This document shows, in pieces, positions 47,361-55,778 of a stretch of 64,000 bases of DNA. The stretch comes from Zanthoxylum bungeanum. Taxonomy: Eukaryota; Streptophyta; Magnoliopsida; Sapindales; Rutaceae. The position numbers were made by a program, and so were the translations under genes. The notes under the pieces are model-generated. The model searched no databases, was not told where the DNA came from, and worked only from the letters and a program-made list of their open reading frames with translations. Location of the stretch: the NCBI GenBank assembly GCA_019454045.1, contig SKCR01032775.1, positions 372,001-436,000 on the forward strand, written 5' to 3'. The first letter of the stretch is position 1; each line of letters begins with the position of its first letter.

Positions 47361-47632
47361 GCTTGTTAAGTCGGGTTTTAAATAATTTATATATTATAAT
47401 TAAGGGAGATTAATCTAAATTATAAAAGTAAAAAGCTTCACATTTACCCCAGCGGAAATTTAACTACAAAACATAAAAGAAAATAGAAGAAGAAGAAAAA
47501 AAACTATTAGTACTACTGAAAATTAAAATACATAATTAAAATATTATTTATATTTGAAAACTAGATGCAATCCTCTAAAAACATGGAAAAGCTCCCAATG
47601 AAAGCACACCAAATGAAGTGAAGAAGGCTTGA

Positions 47633-48092
47633 ATTTATAGGCAAAATCGGCTTCTGGCGTCGCGACGCTGGACATTGTCGACGTGGCACGCTCTGGTTCG
47701 TCAGCTCAAATTCTGGATAATGTGATAAGGTGACACGTGGCAATGTGGTTGGAATCTCAATTATTGTGACACGTGGCGGCTTCTGATTGGTCGGCTCAGA
47801 TTCTTATCCGCCACGTGTCAGATACGGATAAGTTGGTCAATAATTGATGCTGACATGGCGACACGTGGCAAAGTGACTGTCGGCACCATAGAATTGCGAC
47901 ACGTGGCACGCTGTGATTGGTTGATGATGACGTGGCAATGACGTGGCGGTTTGACTCGGTCAACCAGTATTGTGGACGATGATGTGGCTGACATGTGGAG
48001 TGACACGTGGCGATGGCGACTTTCGGCACCGTATGATGATGACACGTGGCACGGCGCACGTTATCAGATCGGCTGTGATGGTGACACGTGGC
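47633..48092 (-). promoter_or_regulatory. LTR promoter: TATA box with eight G-boxes upstream
   Basis: On the element strand a TATAAAT lies at 47,639-47,633. Upstream are perfect CACGTG boxes at 47,734, 47,770, 47,812, 47,862, 47,900, 48,004, 48,043 and 48,085, plus ACGTGGC half-sites at 47,681, 47,930 and 47,941. Most read GCCACGTGTC, the G-box/ABRE type bound by plant bZIP (ABF/ABI5, GBF) and bHLH (PIF, MYC) factors. ATTGG (CCAAT inverse) words are interleaved. This predicts ABA-, stress- or light-dependent transcription; binding itself is inference. Confidence 0.8.
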
Positions 48093-48376
48093 ACGGCACA
48101 CGTTAGCAAAGTCAACTTTTCTCAGATTCTGATTTGTGGACCAGGCGCATATTAGTACTGTTCGCCGCATGTTAGGGGTCGCGACGCTGAAAATTACCAA
48201 AATACCATTTTAACAATTTTCACTGTTTTGGTCCAAATCACCTCCAGAATGTCCTGAAACTTTATTTATCTATAAAATAACACAAAACACATCAAAATAT
48301 TCACAAGACTCAAGAAACTATACAAAATATTAGGTTAAATGAGTGGGAAATAGTGATATAATTACCACTCATCACA

Positions 48377-48391
48377 CCCCCAAATATAACA
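48377..48391 (-). other. Polypurine tract of the Athila element
   Basis: The element strand reads TTATATTTGGGGG immediately before the LTR start TGTGATG. This is the expected position for plus-strand priming. Confidence 0.6.
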
Positions 48392-49666
48392 TTTTGCTAG
48401 TCCTCGAGCAAAACACAGAATAAAATAACATAATAAAATTTAACTATGCCACTTTCGTATGGATCACGGTTGCATTTAGCGTATGCAACAAGCCTTTAAA
48501 CCCCTAGGTGTCCCTAGTGGACGAGTTGTAGTCTCGTGAGGGTTTACATCAATGATACCCACAAACATTTTACAAAAGTAAAAAGGTAGTGAATCTAATG
48601 CACACAAAAGCAAAAAGACAAGCGAAAAGGGAATAAAGAAGTTAGTGACTAATCAGTTGAAATTTCTAATCCAAGTTACTAGTTGTTTTCTTTCTTTCTA
48701 AATTACTGAATAAGTAAATTCTCCGATCATTTTTACCATTCTCCATATACACAGCCAACATAATATTAAACAACTCATTTTTGCCCACAACAGTCACAAG
48801 TGCAGTTGATAAGAGAGTAATATTTATGTCCTAAAGTTTTATCAGAATTCACACATTTTTAGTAGCAATTGAATAATTTTTCTGATTTTTTTTATTTATA
48901 TACAATATCTTCCATCTATGTAACGAGTGTTGGGTTGGTGGCTCCCAAACCAGTTGGCTTTAGGGAACCAGGTGTTAAGACACCCCTACAGACTTAATTA
49001 CTCAGACTTCAGATATATATATTTTTGCAACATCCTTGATCCATATAGCGAGCTTTGGGCCAGTGACTCCCAAACCAGTTGGCTTTAGGGCACTAGGTGT
49101 TAAAACACCCTTACAGACTTAATAACTCGGATCTCAGATGTTTTTTTTACTCCATTGTTTTTTGATATGCTTCCTCCAATTAAACTAGAGCACTGAATAT
49201 TACAAATTTTTCAATTTTAGCTCATGTCCGTATATTACTATGCATGTTGATAATACCTGCCAACTGAGCATATGAATATCCATTTTAGTCAGTTTTATGG
49301 AGAATTTACAAATTAAATAATTCAAAATGAAATAAATAAAAATTAACTTGTTCCGAATAGGTTTGAGATACGTCTCAGAAGTGGAAACTCCTTACTCAGC
49401 TATCTCTTACAATTTCATTTTTTTAGTCAAAATAAAACACAAAAACACAAAATATTTTTGTAATTTTTGAAAAAATTTCAATTTTTTTTTTGTATTTTTC
49501 GAAAAATTTTGGACTAAAAATAAAAATAACACACAAAGTAAAAAACAAGGTACTGATCAACTAATTCCCTCCCCCAAACCTAAATGAGACATTGTCCCCA
49601 ATGTCTTAAACAGTAGAAGAATAAGTTTAGAAGATAATATTTGGTTAGCTGAAATTCTATAGAAAA
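48392..49666 (-). other. Athila 3' non-coding region
   Basis: No ORF. It contains the words CTTTCGTATGGATCACGG and GGACGAGTTGTAGTCTC, and a diverged ~115-bp tandem duplication (about 48,918-49,030 and 49,040-49,140) sharing CTCCCAAACCAGTTGGCTTT and GGTGTTAA-ACACCC. The stretch CCCCCAAACCTAAATGAGAC lies at 49,572-49,591. Such sequence is usual between the env-like region and 3' LTR of Athila elements. Confidence 0.6.
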
Positions 49667-50320
49667 TTAAAGGTTAAGATCCAGATTAATCCGACGCCTC
49701 TTACCACGATCGTCCTCAGACCAATTTATCTTTGAAATGATATGGTCAACTTGTGGTTCATAGGCTAAGAGTTGGTCAATTAGATCCGGAGCAGTTCTGG
49801 CAGTAAAGATGAGTTCTTTCATAGGTTTTGACACGAACCCATTTCTCCGAGCATCATCAATAAACACACAAAGAAAATCATAAAATCCATCAACGTTGTA
49901 CAGTCCAAGCGGTTTCTGGTGTATGTTCAGGTTCGCCAAAGATAATACTATAAAAATTTTCTCCAATGTGCCCAAGCCACATGGCAAAGCGATAAAAGCA
50001 TCAGCACGGTTAATCATTTCTACCAATCGTTCAGACATACCTGTCACGATCAGTTCCTCTCCGTTTGATGATCCAATAAGATTTGCCTCTGTCAAGGGTT
50101 TTGGGATGATTCCTAAAACGTTACTACCTCCTTCATGTACGGCCTTTGAAACGATCCCCATTAGTCCAAAATTGCCTCCGCCATATACTAAATGCATATT
50201 CCTTGTAGCTAAGACTCGACCCAATTCTTGTGCTGCTTCTACGTATTGTGGTTTAGTACCAACACTACTACCACAAAACACACAGATGTTTTCAACTCGT
50301 CTTCTTGAAGTGGCTTCCAT
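49667..50320 (-). CDS. LOG: Intact intronless LOG-type cytokinin phosphoribohydrolase ORF inside the Athila element
   Basis: 217 aa, normal LOG length. LOG enzymes release active cytokinin bases from cytokinin riboside 5'-monophosphates in the cytosol and nucleus. Seen here: ICVFCGSSVGTKPQYVEAA (residues 12-30), VYGGGNFGLMG (45-55), GIIPKPL (70-76), RADAFIALP (105-113) and QKPLGLYNVDGFYDFL (135-150). The family signature PGGxGTxxE is altered to PCGLGTLEK (113-121), with Gly to Cys and the last Glu to Lys; the usual ERK before it is ERL. The C-terminus reads GKRRRINLDLNL. Host LOG genes usually have several introns; this has none. An acceptor-like CACCCTTTTCAG lies ~50 bp upstream of the ATG. 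The unbroken frame contrasts with the broken neighbours. The ORF is read from the LTR promoter side. Activity is doubtful because of the signature changes. Confidence 0.9.
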   Translation of the reverse strand: MEATSRRRVENICVFCGSSVGTKPQYVEAAQELGRVLATRNMHLVYGGGNFGLMGIVSKAVHEGGSNVLGIIPKPLTEANLIGSSNGEELIVTGMSERLVEMINRADAFIALPCGLGTLEKIFIVLSLANLNIHQKPLGLYNVDGFYDFLCVFIDDARRNGFVSKPMKELIFTARTAPDLIDQLLAYEPQVDHIISKINWSEDDRGKRRRINLDLNL

Positions 50321-50571
50321 GTTTTACTCTGGATGTCTTCAAAAGTGTAATGATTAGTTGAATTTATAACACCTGAAAAGGGTGAGTAAAATAATGGCAC
50401 TAGTACCTGCCAAATGACAATTATTAGTTTAACAGTAAAATAAATCGTGATAGTAAAAAAGGTATGGATCCTGTCGGAGAAAATAAAAGAAAATAACAAA
50501 ACAAATCACAATTATCAGGAAAAGACAAAGAGATATAATATGTACAAGAAAAGTAGCGGCTTGATTGACGT

Positions 50572-51120
50572 CTATGCGTCAGGGACAAGCTTCCCATCTA
50601 ATTTTCTTATAAATTGGCAAACATGGTCTTTTTGAGTCAGATTCCCGAGACTTAACAGTTGTCTTTCCTTTTGGAATTGTGTGTATAACACACGAATCTC
50701 GTGATACACACATCCACTGGGATGCATCTCAAGAGTTTTAGATATGTCATCCAAAGACTCCTTACTCAAGCCATCCCTAATGAACTTAATTTTATCTTCG
50801 TGGTTATCAGACATCATTCCTAAAGAACGACAACGAGTATTACAAAACATGCGAGCACATTTATAACAAACACACATTCTTTTGGCTCTTCTCTTTTTAG
50901 CATAGGTGCTCCTTCATAAGCCAGACAGATGTGAAATAAAAGAGTCAGAAGACTCACCTGCCAATCAGACCCGTGCTTCAATAATCCAACGAATGTCAGT
51001 AGGAATACCTTTGATCTTCAGTAACCTCATCCGTTCTAAACGAGCTTTGTAAACTTTCATCAGAGATTTTTGAGGGAGAGAAGGAAATTGCTTGTGAAGA
51101 TTTACGAGAACTTCTTCCAT
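50572..51120 (-). pseudogene. Broken Cys-rich basic ORF, flexivirus-NABP-like (tentative)
   Basis: One reading frame from ATG 51,120 to the stop at 50,572, interrupted by two TGA codons (50,965-50,967 and 50,914-50,916). The first part is helical and basic (MEEVLVNLHKQFPSLPQKS...), ending TDIRWIIEARV. After the second TGA come RSTYAKKRRAKR and a Cys cluster CVCYKCARMFCNTRC, then a ~75-residue tail containing DKIKFIRDGL. An arginine/lysine patch directly before a Cx2C...Cx3C-type finger is the layout of small nucleic-acid-binding Cys-rich proteins of carlavirus-like flexiviruses. The tail is longer than I would expect. It could be an unrelated element or host zinc-finger protein. It is not functional as read. 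Confidence 0.4.
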
Positions 51121-51204
51121 CGTGAAAGGACTTAATCTGCAAAAACTAAACACACATAATTAAATCACACCAATAACTATATATACACAAATTGCATGGG
51201 TTGC

Positions 51205-51240
51205 CTCCCTGCGAGCGCTAAGTTTAAAGTCGTCAGCTAG
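51205..51240 (-). other. Athila post-pol conserved GGGAGGCAACCCA motif
   Basis: The element strand reads TTAGCGCTCGCAGGGAGGCAACCCATG just after the integrase tail. This GGGAGGCAACCCA word is typical of the region after pol in Athila-type plant elements. Confidence 0.5.
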
Positions 51241-51249
51241 ACGTGACTT

Positions 51250-51699
51250 CTCGAACGTTAAGCTGGATCTGAAAATGTGACACTTTCTTTTTGTCGCTCA
51301 AATGATTCTCCCCAGTAGTGCTTGACACGCTTGTTTTTAACCTTGAAAGTTTTGTTGGAGTCAAGATCATGTATCTCAACGGCTCTGTCTGGTAAAACCT
51401 TGGTGATCACAAATGGACCTTACCATCGTGATTTTGGCTTCCATGGGAAGAATTTCACCATTGATTTGTTTAACAGTACCTTCTGCCCTGGTTCTAGTTG
51501 TATGCGCACTAACTTCCCATCATGTCTTTTCCTTGCCTTTTCCTTGTACAATTTGGCATCCTCAAAAGGCTGTATGTGAAATTCTTCCAATTCGTTGAGC
51601 TGGTGGAACTTTTTCTCTTATGTTGCTTGTAGTGCAAGAATAGACTTCTTCAGTACGCAGTGCGCTTTATCTTCAGGCTCCACAGGTAATTGACATGTT
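51250..51699 (-). pseudogene. Athila integrase C-terminal tail (remnant)
   Basis: Reading on from the protease frame: LPVEPEDKAHCVLKKS, a TAA at 51,618, then EKKFHQLNELEEF, AKLYKEKARKRHD, LEPGQKVLL, KFFPWKPKSRW, a TAG, then GPFVITKVLPDRAVEI and a final stop near 51,256. This is the GPY/F-type C-terminal domain of Athila integrase. The zinc-binding and DDE core are missing. Two stop codons break it. Confidence 0.8.
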
Positions 51700-52484
51700 T
51701 TAAGTTTGTCAGTAGAACTATGTCTTTCATCAGAGTTCTGATCGGTACTATGTATTACATCAAGTCTGAAACATTCCTCTTTTTTTTCATCATCTGGGAA
51801 ATTCATGGCCTTGAAAACATTGAATGTTACTTCTTGGTCCTGTACCCTCATGGTTAGTTCTCGTTTTTGTACATCAATGATGGTTCGACCTGTAGCCAAG
51901 AATGGTATCCTGAGGATGATTGGCACGTCTGTGTCTTCCTTTATATCAAGGACAATGAAATCTGCTGGGAAAATGAATTTTTCAACCTTGACTAGCACAT
52001 CTTCAACTACACCTCTCGGAAATACGAGCGTTCTATCAGCAAGTTGTAGAGAGACTGAAGTTAGCATTGTTTCTCCAATCTGTAATTTCCTGAAAATAGA
52101 AAAATGCATCAAGTTAACACTCGCACCTAGATCACACAGAGCCTTACCGAAGTCATGTTGTCCTATGGTACAAGGAACAATGAAACTGTCAGGATCTTTC
52201 AACTTTAGAGGAAGTTTTCTCTGAATGATGGCATTGTTTTCTTCTGATAATACTACTGTCTCATAATCTCCCAATCTCCGCTTTCGTGAAAGAATATCTT
52301 TCATAAATTTGGCATAACTGGGCATTTGTTCCAACGCTTCTGCAAATGGAATGTTGATATGCAACTTTTTGAACACCTCCAAGAATCGAGCAAATTGCTT
52401 GTCCAGTTTATTCTTCTGAAGACGCTGAGAAAAAGGTGGAGGTGGAGTGATATGTTCTTTTTCCTTTGCTTCTTTTTCCTCCAT
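51618..52484 (-). CDS. Athila aspartic protease region (fused to integrase remnant)
   Basis: 288-codon frame. It starts in a charged linker (KLDKQFARFLEVFKKLHINI, EALEQMPSYAKFMKDILS) typical of the Athila gag-protease junction. It then gives the protease with catalytic DLGASVNLM, IGETMLTSVSLQLADRT and DFIVLDIKED, PIILRIPFLATG. After about residue 260 the RT should follow, but the frame passes directly into integrase C-terminal sequence (LPVEPEDKAH), so some 3 kb of pol is gone. The protein would mature gag; it is probably unable to support transposition alone. Confidence 0.85.
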   Translation of the reverse strand: MEEKEAKEKEHITPPPPFSQRLQKNKLDKQFARFLEVFKKLHINIPFAEALEQMPSYAKFMKDILSRKRRLGDYETVVLSEENNAIIQRKLPLKLKDPDSFIVPCTIGQHDFGKALCDLGASVNLMHFSIFRKLQIGETMLTSVSLQLADRTLVFPRGVVEDVLVKVEKFIFPADFIVLDIKEDTDVPIILRIPFLATGRTIIDVQKRELTMRVQDQEVTFNVFKAMNFPDDEKKEECFRLDVIHSTDQNSDERHSSTDKLKTCQLPVEPEDKAHCVLKKSILALQAT

Positions 52485-52487
52485 ATG

Positions 52488-53937
52488 TTACGTTGTTTCT
52501 TTTGGAACTTCCTCATCAGTTGTTTTGGCTCCAACATCTTTGTTGATTTCAGTACCGCTTTTTAACATGATGACATGACACTGCTCATTCCACATGTTCC
52601 TCGGATTTGGTTCAGTGTTGCTAGGAAGGTTACCTGGCGGTCTGTAACTCTGAGCATTGGCCAGTTGTCCAATTTGATTCTCCAGTGCTTTAATAGAAGC
52701 TAATTGACTTTGAATTAATGCTGCTTGGGATTGAAACATAACATCATATCTTTCTGCTTGAGAGTCGTGTTTTGCTTCTATCTTTTTCAAGTGGATCAAC
52801 ACTTCTGTTATTCCTGATTCATTTGTCTGCTCCTGGCCTTTGTTCTGTTGTTGGAATCCGGGTGGTGGGTTGTTCATTTGCCCTGAATTGTTGCTTCATG
52901 TGAGATTGTGATGATTTCTTCATTCTGGGTTGTAGGTGTTGGAATATGGATTGTTCCCCTGTCTGTTGAAATTCTTGACATAATTCACCGTTTCTTTATG
53001 TTGGTTGAAAGATTCTGACTCAGGTTCTCCTCCAAATGGTGAACTTGTGGATCCACCATTAACTTTCATGTTAAGAGTTTCCAGATTTTTGCAAATCACA
53101 TTCAGCTTAGAATTCAGTGCTGTGTTGGCTCCAACTTCATAAATTCCTGCAATTCTTTGAATCATGCTCCTTTCTGTTGGCCACAAGAAGTTGTTGTTGG
53201 CCATTTCTTCAATTAAGTCCCAGGCTTGATCTTCTCCTTTTGCCATCAAAGCTCCTCCAGCAGCAGCATCAATTGTGGTTCTCATTATTCCAGAAAGTCT
53301 ATTGTAGAAGGTTTTGACTTGTAGCCATTTTGCGATCTCATGATGAGGACATTTCCGGAATAAATCTTTGAATCTTTCCCAAGCTTCGCAAATGGATTCT
53401 GAATCTTGCTGCACGAAGGATGTGATGTCATTCCTTAACTTTACAGTTCTGGCTGGTGGAAAATACTTTGCAAGGAATTTGGTGGCTAGAGTGTTCCAAG
53501 TTGTGATGGAACCTGCTGGTAATGAATGTAGCCAAGCTTTGGCTCTGTCTTTCAGGGAATATGGAAAAACCTGCAGTCTCATTGCTTCTTCAGCTGCTCG
53601 GTTGTAATTGAAAGTACCGAAAACTTCCAGGAAGTTGCTGATGTAGGAATTAGGATCTTCAGTTGCATTTCCCCCAAACTGTACTGACTGTTGAATCATC
53701 TGGATGCATGTTTTGATGTCACACGCATTTGCTGGTAAATGAGGAAGTACAATACAAGCCGTCGACCACCGGAATGGTTGTGTCTCAAATGGGAATCGGT
53801 GGTGCAACGTTCAAAGGTTCAGGTTCCATGTTGACTAAAGCTTCTTGGTCTTCTCGCCTTTCCCTTCTCAACTGTCTGATGGTTCTTTCAATTTATGGGT
53901 CAAGCGGTCGGAGTTCAAAGCTTCTGGTTCGTCTCAT
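52488..53937 (-). pseudogene. Athila gag, broken
   Basis: Gag forms the retrotransposon capsid. The likely start is at 53,937 (MRRTRSFELRPLDP), followed by a TAA near 53,893 and a frame change near 53,800. The long frame 52,920-53,807 holds the retrotransposon gag core (DPNSYISNFLEVFGTFNYN, EEAMRLQVFPYSLKDRAKAW, LATKFLAKYFPPART, ESICEAWERFKDLFRKCPHH). A second frame, 52,488-52,877, continues after a break with FQQQNKGQEQT, a coiled-coil-like stretch and LENQIGQLANAQSYRPPGNL. No zinc knuckle is seen, as usual for Athila. At least three breaks, so not functional as one protein. Confidence 0.85.
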
Positions 53938-54048
53938 GTAGTTTCTGAGAACCTGAAACACAAGAAAACAAAAACAATTAGTAAAAAGAAATTAGATACA
54001 AGTAAATGTATCTAACCCCTAAACTAATAGTAAAAGATAAATAAGCCA

Positions 54049-54064
54049 CCGGCAACGGCGCCAA
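54049..54064 (-). other. Primer-binding site of the Athila element
   Basis: The element strand reads TGGCGCCGTTGCCGG a few bases after the LTR end (CGCCGGTCA, then AGTTTT). This is the Athila-type PBS, complementary to the 3' end of plant tRNA-Asp as I recall it. Confidence 0.7.
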
Positions 54065-54069
54065 AAACT

Positions 54070-54916
54070 TGACCGGCGTAAACACACACACGTATAACGC
54101 AAGCGCACGTATCGTTCAAGTAGTTTAAAAATATCGATCCCACGATGACTTAATTCCTTCTGTTGTTATTAATTATTGACACTATTTATTTACAAGTATC
54201 TAATTATAAGGAGAAGGGAATTGATTGTTTTTGGTTGGTTGAATGTGGTTTTGCAAAATAAAATAAAAACAGACTCAAAAGAAAATACTAAGGACTCAAG
54301 GATCTAGGGTCGTGACTCCACACAATATTATTATAAAGATGAATTGACTCTCTTATTTATGTGTAATAATTAATTTGTTAACCTGGAACACGATGATATG
54401 CAAAAGCCTCTTCCGATGGTCAGACGCAAATACCCAGTATAACCTAATTGAACCATATTCATATGTCAACCAAATTACCTGGATTCATTAAGATTAAGTT
54501 CCAATTATGGCTACCCACGCCCGACAGGTATATTCCTATCATGTAAGGAAATCTATTAAAGTGTTATCTATCCTCAGGAAGATCGTAGGCTATTGAATCC
54601 AATGCTGAAACCTAAAATCCCTATGTCTAGTTCATTTTAAGTTTACCATATCAATCTTATTGGTGATCAGACAATAAGAAACATTAAGCTTAAGACTCAA
54701 TAAACAAACTAAAGAATTACCCATAAAAGAAAATCAATTATTAAGCATAATAATATGTGTTTCATAACTTCCCTATAATAAAAAAAATGCTGGGGTTAGA
54801 GGATCCACTTTTAGAAATATCAAATTATTATAATATGGAAATTGCCAGTATATATCTAAGTTGAACCAGCCATAAAGGCGGTATATTATTTATCCATAAA
54901 CCAGCCATATAGGCGG
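54070..54916 (-). repeat. 5' LTR of the Athila element, 3' part only
   Basis: 847 bp matching 46,150-47,060. The copy stops at 54,916 where element C is inserted. The rest, including the U3 promoter, should resume beyond 64,000. Confidence 0.88.
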
Positions 54917-55510
54917 TGTGGACGCTGGATTTCGGCCGAGGTCCTCAATCAGAATTTGTAAGTTGGGCACTAGCAATCCTGCAAAAAACAAAGTAGAGTG
55001 GACGAGAGTAGGCTACCACCGGTGTGGTGGATACCGGGTACACTCCGACGCCCAAGTCAGTGGCAGGAGGAAATAAGTTTGTAAAATGGAAAGCAAGGTT
55101 GAATATTACCTCTACTTCCTTTGTTTGGCCGTGAGAGCCGTGTAATATATGAGGGGATTAAGGATGAGAGCATGAAGTATTAGGGTGAAAGAAATGAGAC
55201 TTGAATGAATTCTTCCTGTATTCTTTTCATATTTATAGATAAAACATGATCTTGGGTTTGGTGTATTTGGTAATGGTTTTGGAGTAAGTGAAGATTAGTG
55301 CTAAGGTAGGTTAAGTGGAGTGGAGTGGTGGGGATTAATGCTAGAGTTAGGTTAAGTGGAGTGGTGGGGATTAATGCTAGAGTTAGGTTAAGTGGTCATG
55401 CTTTATGATTTTAATTGTAATCAAATACATAATTCTTTGGGCTTGGGCCTAACATGCTGATGGGCTTAAGGTGAAAGACAGTTTACCCTTAGACCAATTT
55501 GGCTCTTACA
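54917..55510 (-). repeat. 3' LTR of element C
   Basis: 594 bp; element strand TGTAAGAGCC...GCGTCCACA. TATAAAT at 55,237-55,231. The U5-side block (GGGCGTCGGAGTG, CACCACACCGGTGG, GCAGGAT, GAAATCCAGCGTC) matches the element A LTR. U3 has a 43-bp tandem duplication (GGGGATTAATGCTAGAGTTA at about 55,328 and 55,367). Confidence 0.88.
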
Positions 55511-55530
55511 GTTTGTCCCTTACTCTCTAA
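55511..55530 (-). other. Polypurine tract of element C
   Basis: The element strand reads TTAGAGAGTAAGGGACAAAC, next to the LTR, nearly identical to the PPT of element A. Confidence 0.7.
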
Positions 55531-55778
55531 GTCAAAGAAATTTTGTCTTAGAGAGTATATACGTTTGTGTCGAATGATACTAATCACAAAAGCACGTGAC
55601 AAGAATGTATCACCTTCTGTGGATTGTTTATAAGAGCTTTATGCAAAATGTGGGTTTTTTGGAAAATATCGCGTGTATCATCTGGGCAGACGAAGTCTTT
55701 AGTCATTCTGATTTGACTTGACTTATGGTAATTGTTCTTGGTCGTATGATCAGTTTTGAAGATCCATGGATACATTTG

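Larger units (their letters stand above)
46150..48376 (-). repeat. 3' LTR of the Athila element
   Basis: Starts on the element strand at TGTGATGAGTGG (48,376; 48,374 is also possible) after a G-rich tract and ends CGCCGGTCA at 46,150. It is ~2.2 kb, usual for Athila-type LTRs. It contains the G-box cluster and TATA box (U3), and seven GGCGGT-type short repeats in the transcribed part. It begins at the same TGACCGGCG as the 5' copy at 54,070. Confidence 0.82.
46150..54916 (-). mobile_element. Athila-lineage Ty3/Gypsy element, pol-deleted, carrying LOG and a Cys-rich ORF
   Basis: Minus-strand order: 5' LTR (54,916 down to 54,070, cut by element C), PBS, gag (broken), protease, integrase C-terminal tail, a broken Cys-rich ORF, an intact LOG-type ORF, non-coding 3' region, PPT and a complete 3' LTR (48,376-46,150). 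RT, RNase H and the integrase catalytic core are absent. Athila assignment rests on the PBS, the DLGASVNLM protease, QLNELEEF integrase tail and GGGAGGCAACCCA after pol. Visible parts of the LTRs (46,150-47,060 versus 54,070-54,916) are very similar, roughly 95% by eye. Confidence 0.88.

Noticed and set aside
47796..48200. A 134-codon minus frame rich in RRATCHHH words in the Athila LTR
   Set aside because: It is the G-box repeat read as protein; it has no relation to element genes and lies in U3.
49896..50357. A 153-codon + strand frame opposite LOG
   Set aside because: Shadow of the conserved LOG reading frame.
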